Shown piece by piece: positions 51,192-58,870 of a stretch of 64,000 nt of DNA (its first letter is position 1; each line of letters starts with the position of its first letter). This DNA is from Paenarthrobacter histidinolovorans. GTDB lineage: Bacteria; Actinomycetota; Actinomycetes; Actinomycetales; Micrococcaceae. The stretch covers positions 558,001 through 622,000 of the forward strand of contig NZ_BMPM01000001.1 in the NCBI RefSeq assembly GCF_014647595.1, written 5' to 3'. The position numbers and the translations under genes are program-made. The notes beneath the pieces were generated by a model. That model was not told where the DNA came from, did no database searches, and saw only the letters and a list, made by a program, of their open reading frames with translations.

Positions 51192-52535
51192 ACGGGCGTC
51201 GGCCGACTCCACAGACGTGGCCTTTTGCCGGCCGGCCAGCGGGGCCAGGAAGAAACTGACCACCAAAAGCACCAGCGGTGCCAGCAGGGAATGGAGGATG
51301 CCGAAGTGCTCAGCCAGCAGTCCAAGGAGCGGAGGGCCGCACAGGAACGCCCCGTAGCCGATGGTGGACACCACAGAGACGCGGGCGGCGGCATGAACGG
51401 GGTCGTCGGCGGCGGCAGACATTCCGACGGGGAAACCCAACGAAGCGCCAAGTCCCCACACGGCCAGCGCAACAAAGGCAAGCCAGGGAACCGGCGAAAA
51501 AACAAAAAGCGCAAGGCCGACGACGGCGGTGGCCGAGCACCAGCGCATCACCAGAACCCGCCCGAACCTGTCGAGGATGACCGTCCCTGTGAAGCGCCCG
51601 ATGGTCATGAACGTCACGAACACCCCGTAACCTACGGCGCCGGCAGCATCACTTTGGCCGTGCCCGTCTGCCAGCGCCAAGGCCACCCAGTCGCCCGCAG
51701 CGCCTTCAGCCAAAGCCAGGCCAAGGACCAGGACACCGATCAGCAGCGTCCGGCGGTCGCGCCATGCGAGGGCAACAAGACGCTTGTTGTCCAGCGGGGC
51801 GGCTGCCTTGTCTCCATCCTGGCCGGATGGCGCGGGAGTGATGACAGGCAGGGGGCCCGTGGAAGGGTCACGGAAGGTATCGGTCTCCCTGGGCCGGTAG
51901 CTTGTGGCGGCTTGGGCCGTCTTTTCCGAGCGGAACCAGAAGCCCGCCGTCACTACCGAGGCCGTCACCACGAAGCCCGAAATCAGGAAGTGCCAGAAAA
52001 CCGGCATGTCCACGGCGGCTGCCCAGGCACCAAAGCCTGCCGCAGCCACAGTTCCCAGGCTGAACGCCCCGTGCAGGTGCGGCATAATGTGCCGGTCGAG
52101 TGCCCGTTCGAGGGCCGCTCCCTCCACGTTGGACGCCGTATTCCAACTTGCTGTACCCAGGCCCAGCACCACCAGTCCAGCCGCAACCACCAGCGGGTTG
52201 GCGGCGAGCGAGGTCCCTACGCCGACCACAACCAGCCCCGCCCCCACCATGCAACTGCCGATTCTCGTGGTCAGCTTCGGACCCAGGCGAAGCACGATGA
52301 GGCCTGAGGCCGAAATCGAGATGAACGACGCCACCGTCATGCACATCAGCAACAGGCCGATGCCGCCCGGCGTCAGGTCCAGGCCGTCACGGATGGCCGG
52401 GAGCCGGGACACCCACGTTGCGAAAGCCACCCCGCTGGCAGCATAGGAAGCAAGAACAGCGGCGCGCCACCGCAGCATCGCAGTCGCGGTGGCGCGCGGT
52501 TCGCTGCCTTGGTGGGTGGTGTTCGGTTGGTTCAA
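51189..52535 (-). CDS. major facilitator superfamily transporter (YbjJ-like)
   Basis: This 448-residue protein has 12 predicted helices split by a hydrophilic loop of about 45 residues (SEKTAQAATSYRPRE to DKAAAPLDNKRL). The first part, YAASGVAFATWVSRLPAIRDGL, is typical of the FucP/YbjJ-like MFS group. The substrate is unknown. The TTG start at 52535 overlaps the hadB stop as TTGA and has AAGG upstream, so it is translated with the hadAB pair. Confidence 0.85.
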   Translation of the reverse strand: MNQPNTTHQGSEPRATATAMLRWRAAVLASYAASGVAFATWVSRLPAIRDGLDLTPGGIGLLLMCMTVASFISISASGLIVLRLGPKLTTRIGSCMVGAGLVVVGVGTSLAANPLVVAAGLVVLGLGTASWNTASNVEGAALERALDRHIMPHLHGAFSLGTVAAAGFGAWAAAVDMPVFWHFLISGFVVTASVVTAGFWFRSEKTAQAATSYRPRETDTFRDPSTGPLPVITPAPSGQDGDKAAAPLDNKRLVALAWRDRRTLLIGVLVLGLALAEGAAGDWVALALADGHGQSDAAGAVGYGVFVTFMTIGRFTGTVILDRFGRVLVMRWCSATAVVGLALFVFSPVPWLAFVALAVWGLGASLGFPVGMSAAADDPVHAAARVSVVSTIGYGAFLCGPPLLGLLAEHFGILHSLLAPLVLLVVSFFLAPLAGRQKATSVESADAR

Positions 52536-52969
52536 GAGACCTTCACAACCGCCTGCGACTTCATGAGGACTTTCTGTCCGGCCGCTACCACGGTGAGGTC
52601 GATGCGGGCGGTGCGGGCATCGGCGTCGAGCGCTCCCACCACGCCGGTGACGTCAATGACAGCGCCGGCTTCATCGGTGCCGGTCGTGTCGGCCACCAGA
52701 ACCGGCTTGGTGAAGCGCGTCTGGTAATCGACGACGGCGGCGGGGTCGCCGGCCCAGTCGCTCACCAGCTGGACTGCGGCGCCCATGGTGAACATGCCGT
52801 GGGCGATGACGCCCGGGAGTTCCACGGACGTTGCAAAGGCTTCGTTCCAGTGGATCGGGTTGAAGTCCCCCGACGCTCCTGCGTACTTCACCAGGTCCTG
52901 CCGGGTGACGGGAATGCTGCGCGTGCCGATTTCCTGGCCGACGCTAAGTTCTTCGAAAGTGTGGCTCAT
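52532..52969 (-). CDS. hadB: MaoC-like (R)-hydroxyacyl dehydratase, HadB-like
   Basis: This 145-residue hot-dog-fold protein carries the hydratase motif YAGASGDFNPIHWNEAFA with the catalytic Asp and His (about residues 35-40), then PGVIAHGM. In mycobacteria HadAB dehydrates 3-hydroxyacyl-ACP in fatty acid elongation. Micrococcaceae lack mycolic acids, so its role here would be ordinary fatty acid or another acyl pathway. It starts 2 nt after hadA. Confidence 0.87.
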   Translation of the reverse strand: MSHTFEELSVGQEIGTRSIPVTRQDLVKYAGASGDFNPIHWNEAFATSVELPGVIAHGMFTMGAAVQLVSDWAGDPAAVVDYQTRFTKPVLVADTTGTDEAGAVIDVTGVVGALDADARTARIDLTVVAAGQKVLMKSQAVVKVS

Positions 52970-52971
52970 GG

Positions 52972-53421
52972 TTACTGTCCCTCTCCGCGGACCAGGATGG
53001 ACGAGGTAGTGGTGGCGACCTTTTCGCCGGCTTCCGTGGAGATTTCGGAGCGTGTGGTGATCATGGCTCCCCCGCCCATGGCCCGGACGCCGTCCACGTG
53101 CAGCTCGGCTACCAGGCGGTCGCCGGCAACGATGGCGCGGTGGTGCGTGAACCGCTGGTCGGCGTGGACCACCCGGGAGAAGTCGATGCCCGATTCGGGA
53201 TCCTCCACCAGTTGGGCGTCAGCACGCTGGGCGACAATAATGGCGAACGTTGGCGGTGCCACGAGGTCGCTGTGGCCCAGGGCCTTTGCTGCCTCAACAT
53301 CGAAGTGCGCCGGGTTGGTGGCTTTCACGGCCTTGGCGAACTCGCGGATTTTTTCACGGCCGACGTCGTATACCTCTGCGGCAGGGTAGCTTCGGCCCTG
53401 CAGGTCCGGATTGATACTCAT
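52972..53421 (-). CDS. hadA: MaoC-like N-terminal dehydratase subunit, HadA-like
   Basis: This 149-residue protein has the hot-dog fold but not the catalytic Asp-His pair (KATNPAHFDVEAAKALGHSDLVAPPTFA). That is the pattern of HadA, the substrate-binding partner of catalytic HadB. SINPDLQGRSYPAAEVYDVGREKIREFAKAV is the family N-terminus. A TAGGGT box lies 6 nt before the ATG, indicating a leaderless hadA-hadB-MFS transcript. Confidence 0.87.
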   Translation of the reverse strand: MSINPDLQGRSYPAAEVYDVGREKIREFAKAVKATNPAHFDVEAAKALGHSDLVAPPTFAIIVAQRADAQLVEDPESGIDFSRVVHADQRFTHHRAIVAGDRLVAELHVDGVRAMGGGAMITTRSEISTEAGEKVATTTSSILVRGEGQ

Positions 53422-53427
53422 GGTCCA

Positions 53428-53433
53428 ACCCTA
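53428..53433 (-). promoter_or_regulatory. leaderless-type -10 box of hadA
   Basis: TAGGGT on the minus strand ends 6 nt before the ATG at 53421. Confidence 0.5.
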
Positions 53434-53475
53434 TCGGGCGGCAGCTTCCCGGGCCGAGTGAAGCCCGGAGGCACG

Positions 53476-53700
53476 CTACTTCTTGTAGCTCTTGCGGATC
53501 TTCTGGCCCCGGACCACCAGTCCTGTGACGTGCAGGATCAAACCGACACCGATCACGGGCAAAGAGGCCAACGCCAGCCCCTGGTTCCCCGTGGTGTTCC
53601 CAACAATGGACAGGATGAGCCCTACGGCGATCAGCCCCATGGCGCTGAAAACCAGCGCTTTGTAGGAGGTTGAGGCGGTGGCCCAGAATTGTTCTAGCAC
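53476..53700 (-). CDS. small two-helix membrane protein
   Basis: This 74-residue protein has two transmembrane helices (about residues 15-36 and 41-63), with a conserved-looking loop SIVGNTTGNQG and a basic tail RGQKIRKSYKK. The start is GTG at 53700, with TAGACT exactly 6 nt upstream and no Shine-Dalgarno. The function is unknown. Confidence 0.75.
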   Translation of the reverse strand: MLEQFWATASTSYKALVFSAMGLIAVGLILSIVGNTTGNQGLALASLPVIGVGLILHVTGLVVRGQKIRKSYKK

Positions 53701-53706
53701 CGTACA

Positions 53707-53712
53707 AGTCTA
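53707..53712 (-). promoter_or_regulatory. leaderless-type -10 box of the 74-residue membrane protein gene
   Basis: TAGACT on the minus strand ends 6 nt before the GTG at 53700. Confidence 0.5.
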
Positions 53713-53723
53713 ACGGGGTGGGT

Positions 53724-53783
53724 GCGAGGGGTTGGCTTTCAAGGGAAAGGAGCCCTCTTTAGGGTCGGGACGTCGCCCCTCGC
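53724..53783. repeat. GCGAGGGG/CCCCTCGC inverted repeat
   Basis: Perfect 8-nt arms (53724-53731 and 53776-53783) enclose 44 nt downstream of the DUF2797 gene. Arm ends resemble those of the 50041-50102 palindrome. Confidence 0.45.
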
Positions 53784-53796
53784 CGAAGGAGAAGGG

Positions 53797-54714
53797 TCAG
53801 AAGAGCGAGTCCTGCAAGGCCGGGATCTCGGTAGTGTGCGGGCCGAACTCGATCTTGCGGCCCTTCAAAGCGCCCAGATCTGCGACGAAGCTTCCCTCGA
53901 CCTCGTTGCCTGAAGCGTCCGGCAGGCCGGCCAAGGCGACCGCCCCGGACAGTGAGCGGATCCGCAGGCCGTGCCCGCCGTCGTCGAAGGCTGACGGATA
54001 GCGGTGACGCACGCCGCCGGTTCGAACGGCGCAGAGGGTGTCGGCCAAGGCTGGCCTGTCCCACTCTTCCTCCACAACGGCGAAACCGGTCATGGCCAGC
54101 CCACCCAGCAAGCTCCGCACGCGCCCGGAGTGCTGCCGGTTCACCCCTGCAAGCTCGACGGCGTCGCGCGGCTCCACGAGTCCGGCCACCTTGGCAGCGG
54201 AGCGGACCTGCTGCACCAGGCCGAGCTCACGGGTCACAAGATCCTCCAGGACCCGGACCACGCGGCCATCTTCAGCATGGGCTACATAGGAAGCGTGAAC
54301 CGCTCCCTGCTCGGCGAGCCTGTTCCACTTGCGTGGCGCAGACGCGGTACCGATCTTGGTGGCCCCGTTCGCAAAGGTAGCAACGTAGAGCCAATGCGGT
54401 TGCATGAGGTACGCGCGGAGGCCGGCAGGGACGGAGCCGCCCCGGTGGAAGTCGTGCATCAGCCGGGAATCGTCGCGGGCGAAGCAGGTACCGCATTGCT
54501 TGCCCCGCTCCGCACGGGAGCCGCTGCCACAAGGAACATGAGTGCGGTCTCCCGGGCCGTGGACCTTGGTGTGGCCAAGGCACCACAAGCCGGGGAAAAC
54601 GCGCAGGCCCAGGGCTGAGCCCCGGGCCAACGCAACATCAGTGAACTCCGGCTCCGGGGACCAGAGCCTCAACGCCGGAGAGGAAGAGTCCCAAACGACT
54701 CCGTGGACCAGCAT
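53797..54714 (-). CDS. DUF2797 protein
   Basis: This 305-residue protein matches the DUF2797 type. The first part has a possible zinc site (Cys near residues 47, 62, 74 and 77: VPCGSG, KQCGTCFARD). A GIY-YIG-like core follows, HWLYVATFANGATKIGTAS with RKWNRLAEQGAV. The C-terminal 100 residues are unassigned. By resemblance it might cut or bind nucleic acid, but no activity is established. The ATG at 54714 has an AGGTAAAG site. Confidence 0.75.
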   Translation of the reverse strand: MLVHGVVWDSSSPALRLWSPEPEFTDVALARGSALGLRVFPGLWCLGHTKVHGPGDRTHVPCGSGSRAERGKQCGTCFARDDSRLMHDFHRGGSVPAGLRAYLMQPHWLYVATFANGATKIGTASAPRKWNRLAEQGAVHASYVAHAEDGRVVRVLEDLVTRELGLVQQVRSAAKVAGLVEPRDAVELAGVNRQHSGRVRSLLGGLAMTGFAVVEEEWDRPALADTLCAVRTGGVRHRYPSAFDDGGHGLRIRSLSGAVALAGLPDASGNEVEGSFVADLGALKGRKIEFGPHTTEIPALQDSLF

Positions 54715-54733
54715 CTTTACCTGACCAGCTTGC

Positions 54734-55597
54734 CTACAGGGAAGGCTGGACTCCGAAAGCCACGGCGAGCTTCATGATCTTCTCGGCACGGCCCAGGCGC
54801 GGCAGGTCGGAACCGTCGCGGATGACGCGGCCGTTGGCTTCGAAGTCGTTCATGAAGTCAGTGGCCCAGGCGACGTCCGACGGCGTGGGGCTGATGACCT
54901 CGTTGATCACAGTGGTTTGGTCGATGGCCAGGCACAGCTTGCCGGTCATGCCCATGGTCACGGTGATGCCCGTCTGCTCGCGCAGGATGGGGTGGTTGGT
55001 GCCTACGGTGGGGCCATCGATCGGTCCCGGCAGGTTGCCGACGCGGCTGGCGACAACCAGCTTGGCACGCGGGTAGGCCATGGCTTCCGGAGTGGCAGCC
55101 ATGCCGGTGTCGCGACGGAAGTCACCGGAACCAAAAGCAAGACGGAAAGCGCCCTGCGCACGGGCAATGTGGTTGGCTTCCTCGATGCCCAGGGCAGACT
55201 CCACCAGCGCGATCACGGGAGTCTTGCCGTCCATGCGGTGGTAGGACTCGGTGACCTGGTCGGCGGACTCGGTCTTGGCCAGCATCACACCGAGCAGACC
55301 CGGAGTGCCGCGCAGTCCGGCGAGGTCGTCGGCCCAGAACTTGCTGGTGGCATCGTTGATGCGGACCCAGGCCTGGCCACCTGCGGTCAGCCAGTTCACC
55401 ACGTTTTCGCGCGCGGCATCCTTCTGGGAAGGGTCCACGGCATCTTCGATGTCAAGAATGATGGCGTCTGCGCGCGAACCAGCGGATTCGTCGAAAAGCT
55501 CCGTTTTCATCGCATTCACAAGAAGCCATGAACGGGCGATGTCGGCGGGAATGTTGCGGGTGGGCCGAATGGACTCGGCGGCGATGCTAGACGTCAT
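54734..55597 (-). CDS. HpcH/HpaI-family CoA ester lyase (CitE-like)
   Basis: This 287-residue enzyme has the CitE TIM-barrel: LLVNAMKTELFDESAGSRADAIILDIEDAV, then WVRINDATSKFW, ALVESALGIEEA with the metal Glu, and FGSGDFRRDTG with the metal Asp. Relatives cleave citryl-, citramalyl- or malyl-CoA. The exact substrate is not clear. The ATG at 55597 has TACGGT 6 nt upstream and no ribosome site. It is divergent from the sulfonate importer. Confidence 0.88.
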   Translation of the reverse strand: MTSSIAAESIRPTRNIPADIARSWLLVNAMKTELFDESAGSRADAIILDIEDAVDPSQKDAARENVVNWLTAGGQAWVRINDATSKFWADDLAGLRGTPGLLGVMLAKTESADQVTESYHRMDGKTPVIALVESALGIEEANHIARAQGAFRLAFGSGDFRRDTGMAATPEAMAYPRAKLVVASRVGNLPGPIDGPTVGTNHPILREQTGITVTMGMTGKLCLAIDQTTVINEVISPTPSDVAWATDFMNDFEANGRVIRDGSDLPRLGRAEKIMKLAVAFGVQPSL

Positions 55598-55759
55598 GTA
55601 TCTACCGTATCTGCCCTGCCGCCCGCAAGGCGAAGAATCCGGCCTCCTTGTGAGGATCAATACGAACTAAACCCCATATGACTGTGGAGTCCCGCAGTAT
55701 GAACGTCCGACGGCGGTCCGCGCCAGTCATCTCCGTCGCACCTGTCGCTGTTGTTCACG

Positions 55760-55784
55760 GGACTCAACACTGCGTCTTGAGTCC
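55760..55784. promoter_or_regulatory. candidate operator upstream of the sulfonate importer
   Basis: GGACTCAA (55760-55767) and TTGAGTCC (55777-55784) form a perfect 8-bp dyad with a 9-nt centre. It lies in the 379-nt gap between divergent citE-like and importer genes. A related GGAGTCCC occurs near 55687. Confidence 0.5.
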
Positions 55785-55810
55785 TCCGATTGCCGGGCGT
55801 GGCTCAGGAT

Positions 55811-55850
55811 TTCGTCCCGTTTCGGGCTGTTTCGCAGCGTTTCCGGGCGT
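55811..55850 (+). repeat. four 10-bp tandem repeats upstream of the sulfonate importer
   Basis: Units TTCGTCCCGT, TTCGGGCTGT, TTCGCAGCGT and TTCCGGGCGT follow each other without gaps, consensus TTCGNNCNGT. The period equals one DNA turn. They end 127 nt before the importer start. The rest of 55598-55976 shows no gene. Confidence 0.6.
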
Positions 55851-55976
55851 TACCGCGCCACTTCCCACACGCCGTCGCCATGGGCTTTCATCGTTCCCAA
55901 GCCATTGCGCAGGGTCCCTGGCCATTACGTCAGCGGCCCACCCGATACCCACTCCAACCCATCGAAAGTAGCTCCC

Positions 55977-57005
55977 ATGAAACTGCATCTGCCCCTCCTG
56001 AGCGTCGCGGCCGCCGTCGTACTAGCGCTGACGGTGAGCGGCTGCGGCGGTGCAGCCGAAGCCGGTCAGGGCGGTCAGCCAGGCAACGAGGTCAAAGAAC
56101 TTCGGTACCAGGGCTCCGCCAACAACGTGACCTTCCCCGAGCTGGCAGCAGACCTCGGATACCTTGGCGACCTGAAGCTGAACTGGGTAGGCAACACCAC
56201 CAGCGGCCCCCAGGACATCCAGTCAGCTGCGACGAACCAGACAGACTTCGGTGGCGCGTTCTCCGGCGCGGTGGTCAAGCTGATCGAGGCCGGCGCCCCC
56301 GTCAAGGCTGTGGTCAACTACTACGGCTCGGATGAGAAGACCTTCAGCGGCTACTACGTGAAGGCAGAGAGCCCCATCAAGGAACCCCGGGACCTGATCG
56401 GAAAGAAGATCGCGGTCAACACCCTTGGCGCCCACCATGAAGCCGTCATCAACAGCTACCTCACCAAGAACGGCCTGAGCCAGGACGAGATCGCGCAGGT
56501 TCAGCTTGTTCCCTTGGCTCCCAACGACACGGAAGAAGCAATCCGCCGCGGACAGGTGGATGCGGGCACTTTGGGCGGCGTGCTCCAGGACCGGGCCATT
56601 GAGGCCGGCGGTCTGCGGTCCTTGTTCAGCGATGTGGGACTCTTCGGTAACTTTGCCGGCGGCCAGATCGTCCTCCGCAACGACTTCATCGAAAAGAACC
56701 CGAACACCACACGCACCTTCACCACGGGCGTTGCCAAGGCCATCAAATGGGCGGCGGAAACACCGCGCGATGAAGTCATTGCCCGCTTTACCAAGATCAT
56801 CGAAAGCCGCGGCCGCAACGAGAGCACGGCGAACCTCAAGTTCTGGAAGAGCCCCGGCGTGCCGGATGCAGGCGTGATCCAGGACCAGGACTTCACACGG
56901 TGGGAGACGTGGCTGAACTCGGCCGGAATCGTCAAGGACAAGCTCACGCCGTCCAAGTACTACACCAACGACTTCAACGATCTCGCCGCCGCGAAGAAGG
57001 GATGA
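55977..57005 (+). CDS. ssuA: sulfonate/taurine-type ABC transporter substrate-binding lipoprotein
   Basis: This 342-residue protein has a lipoprotein signal ending in the lipobox VSGCGG, so it is anchored outside the membrane. It has the NMT1/SsuA fold with PRDLIGKKIAVNTLGAHHEAVI and a hinge near RRGQVDAGTLGG. Family members bind alkanesulfonates, taurine or nitrate-like ligands. The TauD-family gene downstream favours a sulfonate or sulfate ester. The ATG at 55977 is chosen because it gives a complete signal peptide; the ribosome site is weak. Confidence 0.85.
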   Translation: MKLHLPLLSVAAAVVLALTVSGCGGAAEAGQGGQPGNEVKELRYQGSANNVTFPELAADLGYLGDLKLNWVGNTTSGPQDIQSAATNQTDFGGAFSGAVVKLIEAGAPVKAVVNYYGSDEKTFSGYYVKAESPIKEPRDLIGKKIAVNTLGAHHEAVINSYLTKNGLSQDEIAQVQLVPLAPNDTEEAIRRGQVDAGTLGGVLQDRAIEAGGLRSLFSDVGLFGNFAGGQIVLRNDFIEKNPNTTRTFTTGVAKAIKWAAETPRDEVIARFTKIIESRGRNESTANLKFWKSPGVPDAGVIQDQDFTRWETWLNSAGIVKDKLTPSKYYTNDFNDLAAAKKG

Positions 57006-57007
57006 GA

Positions 57008-57895
57008 ATGACCGCGAAGATCAGTCTCAGGAATGTCAGCAAACAATTTACGGTCCGGGCCACGAAAACCACTCCCGCGACGACGCTCACAGCCATCGAC
57101 TCCCTCAGCCTGGATGTCCGCGACGGCGAGTTCCTCACCCTGGTGGGGCCCAGCGGTTCGGGCAAGACCACGCTTCTGGACCTGCTTGCCGGGCTTTCCA
57201 CGCCCACCTCGGGAGAGGTATTGGTGGACGGCAAGGCAGTAAGCGGACCGGGCAAGGACCGGGCCGTGGTGTTCCAGCAGTACGCGTTGTTTCCCTGGCG
57301 CACGGCCTCGGCCAACGTATCGATCGGGCTTGAAGGAGTGGGCCCGGATGGCAGGAAGCTGAACCGCCGTGAGCGCGCTGCGAAAGCCAGCGAGTACCTG
57401 GCGTTGGTAGGGCTGGCGGGCTTTGAGGACCGTTACCCGCACGAGTTGTCCGGCGGCATGAAGCAACGGGTAGCCATCGCACGGAGTTTGGCCTACGAGC
57501 CGGATGTGCTGTTGATGGATGAGCCGTTCGCGGCCCTGGACGCCCAGACCCGGGAGCAGCTGCAGGACGAGCTCCTCAGGATCTGGAAGGCCACCGGCAA
57601 GACGATCGTGTTCATCACCCACGGCATCGACGAGGCCGTGTATCTCGGCCAGCGCGTTGCCGTGCTCAGCGCCCGCCCGGGACGCCTTAAGGAAATCGTG
57701 GACATCAACATTCCGGACCGCGACGGCGACGAGGACATCCGTTCCAACCCCGCCTTCGTGGAGCACCGCCATCAGGTCTGGACGCTCCTGCACGACGAAG
57801 TCCGCCGGGCCCAGGACGCGGGCCACCGCAAGATCCTGCCCGACGGCAGCGCCCCCGACGAACCCGCAACCATTCCCGAAAGGAGCGCAGCCTGA
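57008..57895 (+). CDS. ssuB: sulfonate/taurine-type ABC transporter ATP-binding protein
   Basis: This 295-residue ATPase has Walker A GPSGSGKTT (about residue 52), Q-loop FQQYALFPWR, signature LSGGMKQRVAIARS, Walker B LLMDEPFAALD and an H-loop His in ITHGIDEA. It energises uptake with the neighbouring permease and binding protein. I prefer the ATG at 57008 with AAGGGA 6 nt upstream. An ATG at 57002 overlapping the ssuA stop is possible. Confidence 0.9.
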   Translation: MTAKISLRNVSKQFTVRATKTTPATTLTAIDSLSLDVRDGEFLTLVGPSGSGKTTLLDLLAGLSTPTSGEVLVDGKAVSGPGKDRAVVFQQYALFPWRTASANVSIGLEGVGPDGRKLNRRERAAKASEYLALVGLAGFEDRYPHELSGGMKQRVAIARSLAYEPDVLLMDEPFAALDAQTREQLQDELLRIWKATGKTIVFITHGIDEAVYLGQRVAVLSARPGRLKEIVDINIPDRDGDEDIRSNPAFVEHRHQVWTLLHDEVRRAQDAGHRKILPDGSAPDEPATIPERSAA

Positions 57896-58815
57896 TGACC
57901 ACCACGCTGACGCAAAAAGAAGCGGCACCCCAGGCGGGCGTCGTGACCGGGGCGAGGACCGCCGTCGAGCCTTCCGCTGCACCGGTTCCCGCAACGGAAC
58001 GTCCGACGCCGGCCGCCGGCCGTGTCCGCCGGGTCACCGCGGCACTGGGGTCGGGCTTGTGGAAGTCCGCCGCCATCCTGGCGTTCCTCGCGCTGTGGGA
58101 GCTCGGACCGACGTACCTGGCGAGTCCCTCGACGCGGGTGTTCCTGCCGCCGCTGCACGAAGTCCTGCTGGCCTGGGGAAAGCTGTTCGAGTCCGGGACC
58201 ATCCAGGGCCATATCGCGGCCAGCCTTACCCGCTCGGTGGCCGGCTTCGGCGCAGCCTTGGTGGCCGGTGTTTCCCTGGGCCTCCTGATTGCCTGGTATG
58301 GACGGCTGAATTCGGTCCTGAACCCGCTGCTGGAGCTGTTCAGGAACACTGCCGCACTGGCCTTGCTGCCGGTCTTCACTCTGCTGCTGGGCATCGGCGA
58401 GGAATCCAAGATCAGCATCGTGGCGTATGCCGCGTTCTTCCCGGTCCTCCTGAACACGATCGCCGGTGTGAAGACCGTGGACCCGCTGCTGATCAGGGCC
58501 GCGCGTTCGTTGGGGCTCAACAGTTTCCGGCTGTTCCAGAAGGTCATCCTGCCCTCCGCCGTTCCCACCATCTTCACGGGGATCCGCATGGCCGGCACCG
58601 CGTCCATCCTGGTGTTGATTGCCGCCGAAATGGTGGGCGCCAAGGCTGGCCTGGGCTACCTGATCGTGAACGCGCAGAGCAGCTTCCTGATCCCCGACAT
58701 GTACGCGGGCATCCTCACGGTGTCCCTGCTGGGACTTGGCGTGAACTTCCTGCTGGTCGGACTTGAACGGCACTTCTCCCGCTGGCGGACCGCCGTGGGC
58801 GCCGCAGCTTCCTAG
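57895..58815 (+). CDS. ssuC: sulfonate/taurine-type ABC transporter permease
   Basis: This 306-residue permease has six predicted helices after an N-terminal, cytosolic Ala/Pro-rich segment of about 50 residues. The EAA loop reads IRAARSLGLNSFRLFQKVILPSAVP. Its start overlaps the ssuB stop as TGATG. It forms the membrane channel of the importer. Confidence 0.9.
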   Translation: MTTTLTQKEAAPQAGVVTGARTAVEPSAAPVPATERPTPAAGRVRRVTAALGSGLWKSAAILAFLALWELGPTYLASPSTRVFLPPLHEVLLAWGKLFESGTIQGHIAASLTRSVAGFGAALVAGVSLGLLIAWYGRLNSVLNPLLELFRNTAALALLPVFTLLLGIGEESKISIVAYAAFFPVLLNTIAGVKTVDPLLIRAARSLGLNSFRLFQKVILPSAVPTIFTGIRMAGTASILVLIAAEMVGAKAGLGYLIVNAQSSFLIPDMYAGILTVSLLGLGVNFLLVGLERHFSRWRTAVGAAAS

Positions 58816-58870
58816 AACCTACCCCCGCGGCATCCGCCGCAACCATCACAACAAGTAAGGAAACAGAATC

